A DNA stretch of 64,000 nucleotides from Pseudomonadota bacterium. Lineage in GTDB: Bacteria; Pseudomonadota; Gammaproteobacteria; Halothiobacillales; Halothiobacillaceae. Below, in pieces: positions 46,372 to 55,422 of the stretch (position 1 is its first letter; each line of letters begins with the position of its first letter). The stretch covers positions 1 through 64,000 of the forward strand of contig JAJYPA010000001.1 of NCBI GenBank assembly GCA_021795795.1. The letters run 5' to 3'. The notes below the pieces were generated by a model that saw only the letters and a list, made by a program, of their open reading frames with translations, had not been told where the DNA came from and did not search any database. Both the position numbers and the translations under genes were made by a program.

Positions 46372-47145
46372 ATGAGCCCATCGCCCTTTATCCCGATCGA
46401 ACACGAAACCTTCAGCCTGCACCGCAACCCGACGCCCGTCACCTGCCTCGTTCTGCGAGAAACCCATTTACTGAAGCTGACCCGAGCATTCAAGGATACT
46501 TTCGGCGGACAAGGTATTTTCAGCCAGCCCGAATCAGTACTGATTGATCTCTCGGGGATCGAAAACAGTGGCAAATGGGTTGATTTTCCGGCGCTGATCA
46601 GCTTGCTACGCAATTATCAGCTCGAACCGATCGCGGTACTGGGGGGCAACATAAAACAGCGACAGCAGGCGACACAAGCGCACCTGCCGCTTATAGAGGC
46701 CCGCCCGGCCACGGAGCCCAAGGCAGCGGCACCAGTGCAAAAACCCACGACGACTGAACCACCCAAACCGTCACCGGTGCCACAAGCCGAGCGTCCGGCG
46801 CACATACTCAATCCGCCGACCGTGATTCGCCACCCTGTCCGTTCGGGCGCCGAACTCTATGCGAAACAGGCCGACCTGATCATCATCAGCATGGTCGGCG
46901 CAGGCGCGCGCGTGGTCGCCGATGGCTCGATCTACGTCCATGGCGCACTCAAGGGTACGGCTGCGGCCGGTGTCAACGGTATGCCCCAAGCCAGGATTTT
47001 CTGCGAATCTTTCGAGCCGGAAATCATCGCCATCAACGGTACCTACCTTGATGGCGAGCAGTTAGCGAAGCACTCCGCCTGGGGTAAGCGGGTATTGATC
47101 GAATTGGATCAAAAAGGACAACTGGACATTCGCGTTTTCCCCTGA
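46372..47145 (+). CDS. minC: Septum site-determining protein MinC
   Basis: 257 residues. N-terminal FtsZ-inhibiting domain (1-105), a Pro/Ala-rich linker (about 110-145), then a C-terminal beta-helix with VRSGAELYAKQADLIIISMVGAGARVVADGSIYVHGALKGTAAAGVNG and RIFCESFEPEIIAINGTYLDGEQL, the MinD-binding part. minD and minE normally follow minC but no such gene is present here. Confidence 0.95.
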   Translation: MSPSPFIPIEHETFSLHRNPTPVTCLVLRETHLLKLTRAFKDTFGGQGIFSQPESVLIDLSGIENSGKWVDFPALISLLRNYQLEPIAVLGGNIKQRQQATQAHLPLIEARPATEPKAAAPVQKPTTTEPPKPSPVPQAERPAHILNPPTVIRHPVRSGAELYAKQADLIIISMVGAGARVVADGSIYVHGALKGTAAAGVNGMPQARIFCESFEPEIIAINGTYLDGEQLAKHSAWGKRVLIELDQKGQLDIRVFP

Positions 47146-47663
47146 GGAATCTCTTACATCTTGACAGCTTAAATTTACGCAGACCTTCCCCAAACGAGGT
47201 AAGGAAGGAACGATCAAAAGACTGATGGTCGCGAGCACAGAAAAGACTTTGCAATAGATTTCAAAAAGATGCTGCACAGCTCGACCACTGCACGGTCAAA
47301 TCGCCCCAGAATCAAACTCTCGAGCCCCATCCGCAGCCCCTTACGCACCAAAAAGAAGCAACAGCCTTCAATATCGGCTTAATAAAACAATCGAGCGGCC
47401 ACACCCCCGACAAGAGTCCTATTGCTTCCCTAAGGATGGCATAAAACTTTACATTCGATCGATATTCGACAGGAAAGTGTGTTTTAAGGTATAGAAACAC
47501 ATCAAATGCCCGCACCAATCTAGCGCGAATAAGCCTAAATAGAATATAAATTTATTTATATTTATCAAAATCTTAATAAAGGCAGACAATCTGGCACAGT
47601 GCTTGCCAAATAGGTTTATATGGACAAACCATTTGTAAACCACTCTCAGCGAGCCTGTACTTC
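47146..47663 (+). other. AT-rich intergenic region before the nitrogen-scavenging genes
   Basis: 518 bp. Short open frames on the minus strand (for example within 47033-47643) have no ribosome site or recognisable product. The only supported element is the sigma-54 promoter at 47592. A TGCAC...GTGCA-like enhancer for NtrC was looked for; the pair around 47272-47293 is too imperfect to call. Confidence 0.6.
47592..47606 (+). promoter_or_regulatory. Sigma-54 promoter of the ridA operon
   Basis: TGGCACAGTGCTTGC matches the -24/-12 consensus TGGCAC-N5-TTGC exactly, with the invariant GG and GC separated by 10 bp. Transcription would begin near 47617, about 47 bp before the ridA ATG. It implies an activator such as NtrC. 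Confidence 0.8.
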
Positions 47664-48080
47664 ATGAACGACCCTATTTTTCACATGGTCGCGGATGCCC
47701 CTATTCCCGTTGCGCCATTCAGCCATGCGGTTGAAACGAATGGCTGGGTGTTCGTGACAGGGCAATTGCCCATCGATCCCGACGACGATAGCGCCCCACT
47801 CCCCGAAGGAATCGAGGCACAAACACTTAAGGTATTCGCAAATCTGCAACGCGTACTGAGCAGCCTGGATTTAGGTCTTGAGCACGTACTCTCCGCCCGG
47901 GTATTCCTCACTGACTTCTACACCGACTACGAAGCCATGAACGCGGTTTACGCCAGCTATTTCCCTCATGACCGCCGTCCCGCACGAACCTGTGTCGGTG
48001 TTACCGGTTTGGCGCGTGAAGCACTTGTAGAAATCGATTTCATTGCGCGACGACCGACAAGTCGCCCCTTCAACCCTTGA
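47664..48080 (+). CDS. RidA family protein
   Basis: 138 residues. VTGQLPIDPDDDSAPLPEGIEAQTLKVFANLQRVLSSLDLGLEHVLSARVFLTDF and PARTCVGVTGLAREALVEIDFIA match the RidA/YjgF fold. The conserved arginine of deaminating members is at PART. RidA deaminates reactive enamine/imine intermediates; related proteins occur in pyrimidine and purine nitrogen pathways. First gene after the sigma-54 promoter. Confidence 0.9.
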   Translation: MNDPIFHMVADAPIPVAPFSHAVETNGWVFVTGQLPIDPDDDSAPLPEGIEAQTLKVFANLQRVLSSLDLGLEHVLSARVFLTDFYTDYEAMNAVYASYFPHDRRPARTCVGVTGLAREALVEIDFIARRPTSRPFNP

Positions 48081-48130
48081 CTGTTAGCAGTCACTCAACC
48101 CCGCTAAAACTATTATCCCAGGAGATAACC

Positions 48131-49027
48131 ATGAGCCCTTTTTTTCCAAAATCCCAACGCCGATTACTGTCTGCTGCATTGTTTGCTTCTCTGCTGCCTG
48201 CACTGCCCCTTACCGCGCACGCAGCCGATCTGGCCAGTTCAGAAGCCTGCCAGGCCCTGCAAGCCAAATATCCCCAGTTCAAAGGGAAAACGCTCGTCAA
48301 TGCCCTTAATCCTCATACCCCTGGATATGAAGCGCTGGATCCTAAAGATCCGAGCAAATACATCGGCCTGGATATTGATCTGGCCGAATCGCTCGGCAGC
48401 TGCCTTGGCTTCAAGGTAACCTACAAGCCAGTCGCGTTTGCGGCATTGTTGCCAACACTGCAAAGCGGCCAGGCGGATCTCGTGATTTCTGACATCTATG
48501 CGACGAAAGAGCGCGCCAAAGCTGCCGACTTCATTACGTACTCGAAAGTGTTCGATGGTGTGCTCGTTGCTAAGGGCAACCCGAAAAACATCACGGGCAT
48601 CAATCTGTCTCTATGCGGTACAACGGCGGCAGAGAACACCGGTTTCGTTGAGGTTCCTCTGATACAAAACCTGGAGCCTGAATGTAAGGCAGCAGGAAAA
48701 CCCGCGCCACAACTGCAACTCTATGACAACAATGCTTCCTGTATTCAGGCCATTCTTGCCGGACGAGCGGATACCTATATCAACGACGTGAATACAGTTG
48801 ATCAGGCGGTCAAGGCTTATCCGGACAAACTCAGCAAAGCGACAGCCGTGACATTGCCTTACCACATCGGCATCGGCGTTTCAAAGAAGAATCCCGAATT
48901 ACGGGACGCCATTGTTCTTGCACTGACCGAAATTCAAAAAACCGGTCTGCAGCTTGAGCTGATGAAGAAGTGGGGTCTGGATCAAGGCGCGATCGAAGCA
49001 CCGACCATTATCAGCAGTGATGAGTAA
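48131..49027 (+). CDS. ABC transporter substrate-binding protein, polar amino acid/amide type
   Basis: 298 residues from ATG 48131 (AGGAGATAACC upstream). Sec signal (RRLLSAALFASLLPALPLTAHAA). Bacterial extracellular solute-binding family 3 fold: DIDLAESLGSCLGFKVTYKPVAFAALLPTLQSGQADLVISDIYATKERAKAADF. Four or more cysteines in the mature part could form disulfides. Ligand unknown; the context suggests a small nitrogen compound. Followed 17 bp later by its fused membrane/ATPase partner. Confidence 0.88.
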   Translation: MSPFFPKSQRRLLSAALFASLLPALPLTAHAADLASSEACQALQAKYPQFKGKTLVNALNPHTPGYEALDPKDPSKYIGLDIDLAESLGSCLGFKVTYKPVAFAALLPTLQSGQADLVISDIYATKERAKAADFITYSKVFDGVLVAKGNPKNITGINLSLCGTTAAENTGFVEVPLIQNLEPECKAAGKPAPQLQLYDNNASCIQAILAGRADTYINDVNTVDQAVKAYPDKLSKATAVTLPYHIGIGVSKKNPELRDAIVLALTEIQKTGLQLELMKKWGLDQGAIEAPTIISSDE

Positions 49028-49044
49028 TCCAGTCGGAGACTAAA

Positions 49045-50646
49045 GTGGATCTTTTTTTCCATTATTTGACGATGGATTACCTGCTCAAAGGTATCTTCCT
49101 GACCTTGGAGATTACGGTGATCGGGCTTGTCGGTGGTTTTGCCATCGGCATTGTCCTGGCCGCAATGCTGCTATCTCGTCACCGCTGGATTTCCGTGGTG
49201 GCGAGAACCTATACGGTGATCTTTCGTGGGACACCACTCATCTTACAGATGGTATTCGTCTACGACGCGCTGCCACACATGGGAATCATGCTCAGTGCAC
49301 TGCTAGCCGGCGGCGTTGCACTCGCCCTCAATGAGGCCCCCTTCATCGCAGAGATCCTGCGTTCGGGAATTCGTGGCGTCGATCGAGGACAAAGTGCCGC
49401 CGGCCAGGCACTGGGCATGTCGTCGTTTGTCCTGATGAGGCGAATCATCGCGCCTCAAGCCATACGCACAATGATTCCCGCTTTCGGCAATGAAGGTGTG
49501 AATGCGTTGAAAAACTCATCACTAGCTTCTTTCATCTCCGTTCAGGAACTGACCCTTCGGAGTACACAGTTGGCCTCGTCCACCTTCGACTTCTTCTCCG
49601 TTTTCTTTGCTTCCGGCTTGCTTTACCTGATGTTGACCGGTGGTGTGTCTGCCATCCAGCTTTTCGCTGAGCGAGCACTCGATCTCGACCGCCCACGAGA
49701 CAAGGGAAAGATACTGAAGTATCTGCTGCCTTGGCGTAAGGACCCGGAAGAAGCACTGCCGTCTAAGCCTGCCACAGCAGAAGGCGCTGCGTTATCAGAG
49801 TTACTGGTCACACCAACGCGTGAAGACCGAATCGCCAGGCTGGCCGAACTCGCCAAAGGCCCGATCGCTGTCGAAATTCAGGATCTGACCAAATCCTATG
49901 GTGAGCGCCAGATTTTCGGCGATTTGAATCTTCAGGTTCATACCGGTGAGATCGTCGCGCTTCTCGGCCCGAGCGGATCAGGCAAAAGCACGCTGCTCCG
50001 CTGCATCAATCGACTCGAAACCTGGAACTCGGGTGACGTGTTTATTGGGGGGCACCGGATCGGGTATTCGTCTGGTGGCCTTGTTCTGTCGCCAAGCGAA
50101 GTGGCCCGGCAGCGCGTCGAAGTCGGTGTCGGCATGTTGTTCCAGCATTTCAATCTGTTCGCACACCTGACCGCGGAAGAGAACATCGCCGGACCGTTGC
50201 GCTGGGTACATGGCTGGTCGCAGGAAGCCGCAGCACAACGAGCACAGGAATTGCTCGATCGGGTTGGCCTCGGTGACCGAGGGGATACCCTGCCTCGTCA
50301 TCTGTCGGGCGGGCAACAGCAACGCGTGGCGATCGCACGGGCAATCGCCCCGGGAGCCAAAGTACTCCTGCTTGACGAGCCGACCTCTGCACTTGATCCG
50401 GAAATGGTCGGCGAAGTGCTGGATGTCATTCGCAGGCTCGCCATTGAGGAAAAACTCACCATGATCATTTCTACTCATCAATTGAGGTTCGCTGAGGAAG
50501 TCGCCGATCGCGTCATCTTCCTCACTGATGGAAATATTGTTGAGGATGGGCCCGCCTACGAGGTGCTTAGCCAACCACGCAATCCACTGACGGCCCGCTT
50601 TATCCGTGTGATGAGTTCCGGCCAGACCTCAGCGCTCGCTCTGTGA
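49045..50646 (+). CDS. Fused ABC transporter permease and ATPase (amino acid/amide type)
   Basis: 533 residues from GTG 49045 (GGAG upstream). Residues 1-225 form a HisM-type permease with the EAA loop (LNEAPFIAEILRSGIRGVDRGQSAAGQALG). After a charged linker, residues about 275-525 form an ATPase with Walker A GPSGSGKST, signature LSGGQQQRVAIARA, Walker B VLLLDEPTSALD and the H-loop STHQ. Permease and ATPase are normally separate genes in this family, so the fusion is uncommon. The partner is the binding protein just upstream. Confidence 0.93.
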   Translation: MDLFFHYLTMDYLLKGIFLTLEITVIGLVGGFAIGIVLAAMLLSRHRWISVVARTYTVIFRGTPLILQMVFVYDALPHMGIMLSALLAGGVALALNEAPFIAEILRSGIRGVDRGQSAAGQALGMSSFVLMRRIIAPQAIRTMIPAFGNEGVNALKNSSLASFISVQELTLRSTQLASSTFDFFSVFFASGLLYLMLTGGVSAIQLFAERALDLDRPRDKGKILKYLLPWRKDPEEALPSKPATAEGAALSELLVTPTREDRIARLAELAKGPIAVEIQDLTKSYGERQIFGDLNLQVHTGEIVALLGPSGSGKSTLLRCINRLETWNSGDVFIGGHRIGYSSGGLVLSPSEVARQRVEVGVGMLFQHFNLFAHLTAEENIAGPLRWVHGWSQEAAAQRAQELLDRVGLGDRGDTLPRHLSGGQQQRVAIARAIAPGAKVLLLDEPTSALDPEMVGEVLDVIRRLAIEEKLTMIISTHQLRFAEEVADRVIFLTDGNIVEDGPAYEVLSQPRNPLTARFIRVMSSGQTSALAL

Positions 50647-50683
50647 CCTACAGACCGTACTTATGACCAATTCGCTTCGCTTT

Positions 50684-50702
50684 GCCCACACGCCCTGTGG
50701 GC
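50684..50702 (+). other. Hairpin between the ABC gene and the acetamidase gene
   Basis: GCCCACA/TGTGGGC stem with loop CGCCC, no T tract. It may reduce rather than stop read-through into the acetamidase gene. Confidence 0.45.
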
Positions 50703-50793
50703 AGGCGGGCGATTCCTTCCTGCGCTCGTTCCTGAGTCCATAGACAGCCGAGCACTCTTTAATTCGCACTATTAACCAATGAGGAAGCCATCC

Positions 50794-51831
50794 ATGTTTC
50801 ATGAACTGCAAGCTACCCCCTCAACCGTACATTGGGGCTATTTCGATGCTGGCCTTAAACCGGCCTTGCGCATCAAAAGCGGGGACATCATCCAAGCCGA
50901 AGCTGTAACGCACCAGGCGGGCGATGCCCCTGAACTGATGATGGACGATGCGGTGAGGCTACTGTACTCAAGCATTCCCGAAGACGACCGGAACCCGGGC
51001 GTACATCTGATGACCGGCCCGATCTATGTAGAAGATGCGCAACCGGGTGACATGCTCGAGGTTCGTTACCTGCAAATGCTGCCGCGTTTCCGATACGGAA
51101 CGAACCTTGCCGCGCACTGGGGGCTTCTCTACAAAGAGACGGGCGAAAAGGAGCGCGTGACGATCTACAAGATCGATCCGGACTACAACACGGCCCGCGC
51201 CCTCTACGCCTATAACTTCCCTGGAAAATATACGGTACCGGGTAAAATCACCAAACGCGGAACCTGTACCTGCGAACCCGCGTTGAATGGAGTGCGCGTA
51301 CCCGTGCGCCCTCATCTGGGCACAGCCGGGGTCGCCCCCGATGCCATGGGCCGCGTGAGCACCGTCCCACCCGGCGCGCACGGCGGCAATATCGACAACT
51401 GGCGAATCGGCGCCGGATCGACAATGTATTACCCGGTGGCCGTGCCCGGCGCATTGTTTTCGATTGGTGACCCGCATATTTCACAAGGCGATGGCGAAAT
51501 CAGCGGGACTGCGATCGAGGCCTCACTGAACGTGATCTTCCAGATCGTTCTGCGCAAGGACTTCCACTTTCCCTCTCCCCTGCTCGAAACACCGGATACC
51601 TGGATCGTGCATGGCTTCGATGACGATCTCAATGTTGCGATGAAGAACGCCGCCAAGGACATGCTCCATCTGCTTGTCGACAAGCACAACCTCAGCCAGG
51701 ACGATGCCTATTCACTGATGAGCATCGGCTCCGACTTCGGTGTCACACAAGTCGTAGATGGGCGCCAAGGCGTGCACTGCAAGATGAAGCGCGGAATCTT
51801 TCCACCCAAAGACGCCGACGAGGAGATTTAA
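50794..51831 (+). CDS. Acetamidase/formamidase family protein
   Basis: 345 residues from ATG 50794 (GAGGAAG 6 nt upstream). FmdA/AmdA family (PF03069): GVHLMTGPIYVEDAQPGDMLEVRYL, GTAGVAPDAMGRVSTVPPGAHGGNIDNW and FSIGDPHISQGDGEISGTAIEASL. Members release ammonia from formamide, acetamide or similar short amides. The transporter upstream could import its substrate, which cannot be named from sequence. Confidence 0.9.
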   Translation: MFHELQATPSTVHWGYFDAGLKPALRIKSGDIIQAEAVTHQAGDAPELMMDDAVRLLYSSIPEDDRNPGVHLMTGPIYVEDAQPGDMLEVRYLQMLPRFRYGTNLAAHWGLLYKETGEKERVTIYKIDPDYNTARALYAYNFPGKYTVPGKITKRGTCTCEPALNGVRVPVRPHLGTAGVAPDAMGRVSTVPPGAHGGNIDNWRIGAGSTMYYPVAVPGALFSIGDPHISQGDGEISGTAIEASLNVIFQIVLRKDFHFPSPLLETPDTWIVHGFDDDLNVAMKNAAKDMLHLLVDKHNLSQDDAYSLMSIGSDFGVTQVVDGRQGVHCKMKRGIFPPKDADEEI

Positions 51832-52102
51832 GCAACCAGTGTGCGCTTGGGTTTAAGCGCACGAGACAAGGCCAGATTCATGCCCGCTGCAAATGTGAAC
51901 AATTGCCGTGATGAAGCTTTCCCTTCCACCCGCAGAAGACCTGTAACAACAGCCACCAGAAGCAAAAAGTGAGATCACCGTCTGAATCAAAATCCCAATT
52001 TCGGTGCGTCATTAATAGTCAATCGCACCAATTTAGTTAAAAGAGTCAAACATAGGTCGTTCAACAAGAATCTAAATCCGTTCAATATCATTGAATTGCT
52101 CG
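51832..52102 (+). other. Upstream regulatory region of the tsx-like operon
   Basis: Part of a 381-bp gap. GTGCGCTT (51841-51848) pairs with AAGCGCAC (51855-51862), a strong hairpin without a T tract. AATGTGAACAAT at 51892-51903 is one base from the operator at 52103. A TTCAAT-ATC-ATTGAA dyad lies at about 52081-52095. No gene. Confidence 0.4.
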
Positions 52103-52114
52103 ATTGTGAACAAT
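52103..52114. promoter_or_regulatory. Putative purine-regulon operator ATTGT-N2-ACAAT (tsx)
   Basis: ATTGTGAACAAT, a perfect 5-bp inverted repeat with 2-bp spacer, directly abuts the -24 box of the sigma-54 promoter. The same half-sites recur at 60707 and 60919. Confidence 0.5.
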
Positions 52115-52115
52115 T

Positions 52116-52130
52116 TGGCACACACTGTGC
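52116..52130 (+). promoter_or_regulatory. Sigma-54 promoter of the tsx-bmp-ade operon
   Basis: TGGCACACACTGTGC has a perfect -24 box and GTGC in place of TTGC at -12, with correct 10-bp GG-GC spacing. Start expected near 52142, about 70 bp before the ATG. Confidence 0.65.
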
Positions 52131-52212
52131 ATACACTAATGATCACAATAAGCGTGAATTTTCGTCACCAATTGAATTCGTGTTACTTCAAAAAAGACCA
52201 AGGAGCCTGGAT

Positions 52213-53127
52213 ATGCCATTTCAACCAAACCCCGTTATTGCCCGGCAGAAGACCCGACCCATGTCACGCCGCCCTCTGGCTGTTGCCACGTTAAGCGCGC
52301 TCGCCCTAAGTATGGCCCTGGGCACAGCCGCCCAGGCGTCCGACTGGAGTGACACCTCGCTGAGCTGGCGCTACGGCACCAAGTTCGCCGAACCCTTTGA
52401 GGGCAACGATATCGCCAAAAATATCCTCAACTTCTCCCATGTCAGTGGTTTCAAGTACGGCACCAACTTCTTCAGCATCGATGCGCTGTTTTCCGACACT
52501 AAAGATCCTTCCGGGCTTGATGCCAAATCCGGGGCTCAGGAGGTCTATGCGGTTTACCGTAATACGCTGGATATCGGCAAGATTATGAACAAGGATCTGA
52601 AGTTCGGCGTCGCTAAAGGCTTCGGTATCACCAGCGGTTTCGATTTCAATACGAAAACAGATGTCGGTTATAACTCGAAGAAACGAATGCTGGTTCTCGG
52701 CCCCACCGTGATGTTCGATGTGCCTGGCTTCCTGAATGTAAGCCTCTTGGCGCTCTGGGAAAGCAATGCACCGTGCAGCGATTACACCAATACCTGCGTC
52801 TCTCGTTACACCTATAGAACGCATCCCATGTTGACCGCCGCTTGGGGTATCCCCATCGGTAACTCCGCCTTTTCATTCGAAGGGTTCGCCAATCTGATCG
52901 CCCCTAAAGGTAAGAATGAATTCGGCGACCAAACCAAAACCGAAATCAATATCGATGCCCAAATCATGGCTGACGTCGGCAAGCTGTTCTTCGATAAACC
53001 CGGTACCTTCAAAGCCGGCCTCGAATACCAGTACTGGAAGAATAAGTTCGGTGTCGATGCGAACGGATCCGCAGGATCAGGCGCCTTCGCCAAAACACCC
53101 ATGGTCCGCGTCGAATACCACTTCTAA
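52213..53127 (+). CDS. Tsx-like nucleoside-specific outer-membrane channel
   Basis: 304 residues from ATG 52213 (AGGAG 7 nt upstream). A cleavable signal ends near AAQAS. The mature part has DWSDTSLSWRYGTKFAEPF, then alternating beta strands, and ends with VRVEYHF, whose C-terminal aromatic is typical of outer-membrane barrels. The pattern matches the Tsx (PF03502) family, channels for nucleosides. First gene of a tsx-like, binding protein, adenine deaminase unit, which fits purine uptake. Confidence 0.85.
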   Translation: MPFQPNPVIARQKTRPMSRRPLAVATLSALALSMALGTAAQASDWSDTSLSWRYGTKFAEPFEGNDIAKNILNFSHVSGFKYGTNFFSIDALFSDTKDPSGLDAKSGAQEVYAVYRNTLDIGKIMNKDLKFGVAKGFGITSGFDFNTKTDVGYNSKKRMLVLGPTVMFDVPGFLNVSLLALWESNAPCSDYTNTCVSRYTYRTHPMLTAAWGIPIGNSAFSFEGFANLIAPKGKNEFGDQTKTEINIDAQIMADVGKLFFDKPGTFKAGLEYQYWKNKFGVDANGSAGSGAFAKTPMVRVEYHF

Positions 53128-53163
53128 CAACGATACGATTCACTTTTACAGAGGGACAAAACT

Positions 53164-54234
53164 ATGAATTTAAAGACAATATTACTTGGATGCGCACTCT
53201 CGACGGGTCTAGTATCCGCCGTCCATGCGGATGAACCGCTCAAGGTCGGCTTCGTATACGTCGGCCCGGTGGGTGACGGCGGCTGGACCTACGCCCACGA
53301 TCAGGGTCGGCTGGCCATGCAAAAAGAGCTAGGCGATAAAGTAAAATCCACCTTTGTTGAAAATGTACCTGAAAGCTCGGATGCAGAGCGTGTCATCCGA
53401 CAGTTGGCCGCCGATGGTAACAAGCTGATTTTTACGACCTCGTTTGGTTTCATGAATCCGACGCTGAAAGTGGCCAAGGCGTTCCCGAACACCTACTTCG
53501 AGCACGCCACAGGCTACAAGATGGCGAAGAATGTTGGCATCTACCAGGCGCGGAGTTGGGAAGGCGCCTATATGCTGGGCGTTCTGGCCGGGAAAATGAC
53601 CAAGAGCAATATCCTCGGCTTCGTCGGTTCCTATCCCGTACCGGAAGTGGTGCGGAATATCAATGCATACACGCTGGGCGCGCAGAGCGTGAATCCGAAG
53701 ATCAAGACCAAGGTGATCTGGGTTAGCAGCTGGTATGACCCGGCACGCGAACGCCAGGCTGCTGAAACCATGATCGCACAGGGTGCCGACGTGCTTGCGC
53801 AGAACACCGACTCCCCTGCTGTGGTTCAGACAGCAGAAGAAAAAGGCGTCTACGCTTTTGGTTGGGATTCGGATATGGCCAAGTACGGCCCGAAAGCGGA
53901 ACTGACCGCGAGCACTCTGGACTGGTCGAAATACTACACTATGGAAGTGAAGAAAGTGCTGGATGGCACCTGGAAACCCGAAAACACCCTTTGGGGCATC
54001 AAGGAAGGCTTGGTCGTGCTGAAGCCACTGAACCCGATCGTTCCTGCCGATGTAGCTGAACTGTTCAAGGAGAAGGAAAAGGAAATCAGCGAAGGCAAGC
54101 TCGTACCGTTCACCGGCCCGGTGGTCAATCAGGCGGGCAAGATTGTCGTGCCGGCAGGCAAGCCAATGCCGATGGATGAACTGATGTCCATGAACTTCTA
54201 CGTCAAAGGCGTCGAGGGTTCCATTCCGAAGTAA
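53164..54234 (+). CDS. BMP family (PnrA-like) ABC substrate-binding protein
   Basis: 356 residues with a Sec signal (cleavage near VHADE). LKVGFVYVGPVGDGGWTYAHDQGR, NKLIFTTSFGFMNPTLKVAKAFPNTYFEHATGY and GFVGSYPVPEVVRNINAYTLGAQSVNP match the basic-membrane-protein family, many of which bind nucleosides or purines. It lacks a lipobox cysteine. No BMP-type permease or ATPase gene lies beside it, so its transporter partners must be elsewhere. Confidence 0.9.
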   Translation: MNLKTILLGCALSTGLVSAVHADEPLKVGFVYVGPVGDGGWTYAHDQGRLAMQKELGDKVKSTFVENVPESSDAERVIRQLAADGNKLIFTTSFGFMNPTLKVAKAFPNTYFEHATGYKMAKNVGIYQARSWEGAYMLGVLAGKMTKSNILGFVGSYPVPEVVRNINAYTLGAQSVNPKIKTKVIWVSSWYDPARERQAAETMIAQGADVLAQNTDSPAVVQTAEEKGVYAFGWDSDMAKYGPKAELTASTLDWSKYYTMEVKKVLDGTWKPENTLWGIKEGLVVLKPLNPIVPADVAELFKEKEKEISEGKLVPFTGPVVNQAGKIVVPAGKPMPMDELMSMNFYVKGVEGSIPK

Positions 54235-54290
54235 AATAATCGGGTAGTGATGCTACCCCCATTCCGATCAAAGAGTTGCATCTTGATTTA

Positions 54291-54321
54291 AAAACAGACG
54301 AGTCCCTCGTCTGTTTTCTTT
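54291..54321 (+). terminator. Terminator-like hairpin between the BMP gene and adenine deaminase
   Basis: AAAACAGACGA/TCGTCTGTTTT with loop GTCCC, then CTTTT. It ends about 17 nt before the next ATG, so it may attenuate rather than fully separate the genes. Confidence 0.75.
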
Positions 54322-54337
54322 TATGTGGAGAAAAACA

Positions 54338-55369
54338 ATGAACAATCTGAAAACAGGTGCACAAGATGCACTTCGCGCCCTACCCAAGGCCGAACTTCAC
54401 GTGCATATCGAAGGCACGCTCGAACCGGAAATGGTGTTCGAGCTGGCAGAAAAAAACAGCATCGCGCTCGATTACCCGGACGCGGCCACCTTGAGGCAGG
54501 CCTATGACTTTCAGGATTTGCAATCCTTTCTGGATATCTACTACCAGGGCGTGAAGGTGCTGATCGAAGCCGACGACTTCTTCGAACTGACCTATAGCTA
54601 TCTGCGGCACGCGCATGAAGACGGCGTTGTGCATACCGAGATTTTCTTCGATCCGCAAAGCCATACTGATCGCGGTATTTCTTTGGCGACTGTGTTCGAG
54701 GGCATCAACCGCGCACTGGCTCAGGGCCGGAAAGAATTCGGCATTACCAGCCGGTTGATTCCCTGTTTTTTGCGGCATCTGAGTGCTGATGCCGCCATGG
54801 AAACATTGAATGCACTGCTGCCGTATCGCGATTCTTTTTGCGCGGTCGGGCTCGATTCCAGCGAAAAGGGCAATCCACCATCCAAGTTCACCGAGGTATT
54901 CGACAAGGCGCGGGCGGAAGGCTTACTCACCGTCGCACATGCGGGCGAGGAAGGGCCAGCAAGTTACATCTGGGAAGCGCTGAATCTGCTGCATGTGGCG
55001 CGTATCGATCATGGCGTGGGTTGTGAGTCGGATGATGAACTCTGTCGGCGGCTGGCCGCAGAACAGATGCCCTTGACCGTCTGCCCACTGTCGAACATCA
55101 AACTGGCCGTGTTTGACGATATCAAGGCGCACAACCTCAAACGCCTGCTCGATCGCGGCCTGTGCGTGACGGTCAGTTCCGACGACCCGGCTTATTTCGG
55201 CGGTTATCTGCTGGACAATTTAATGGCAGTACAAACGGGGCTGAATTTGACCTGGGATAACGTCACCGAACTCGCACGAAATTCGATCCGCGCATCGTTT
55301 CTGTCGGATTCAGAAAAGGCGGATTGGCTGGAGAAAATCGAAACGGTGCACCGCGAAGCGGTGGCCTGA
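54338..55369 (+). CDS. Adenine deaminase (adenosine deaminase superfamily)
   Basis: 343 residues from ATG 54338 (GTGGAG 7 nt upstream). Converts adenine to hypoxanthine and ammonia. Zinc site [21 protein letters not shown] and catalytic [11 protein letters not shown] are present; [11 protein letters not shown] and [15 protein letters not shown] match the Pseudomonas adenine deaminase group rather than true adenosine deaminases. Product feeds xanthine dehydrogenase at 61.3 kb. Substrate call is from subfamily resemblance. Confidence 0.88.
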   Translation: MNNLKTGAQDALRALPKAELHVHIEGTLEPEMVFELAEKNSIALDYPDAATLRQAYDFQDLQSFLDIYYQGVKVLIEADDFFELTYSYLRHAHEDGVVHTEIFFDPQSHTDRGISLATVFEGINRALAQGRKEFGITSRLIPCFLRHLSADAAMETLNALLPYRDSFCAVGLDSSEKGNPPSKFTEVFDKARAEGLLTVAHAGEEGPASYIWEALNLLHVARIDHGVGCESDDELCRRLAAEQMPLTVCPLSNIKLAVFDDIKAHNLKRLLDRGLCVTVSSDDPAYFGGYLLDNLMAVQTGLNLTWDNVTELARNSIRASFLSDSEKADWLEKIETVHREAVA

Positions 55370-55422
55370 CTCGCCTTGAACCGGCCTGTTTGAGCCGCTA
55401 ACTCGAACAGGAAGGGGGGAAA

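Noticed and set aside
47033..47643. Several short minus-strand frames after minC
   Set aside because: AT-rich, low-complexity products, no ribosome sites, and they overlap minC or the sigma-54 promoter.
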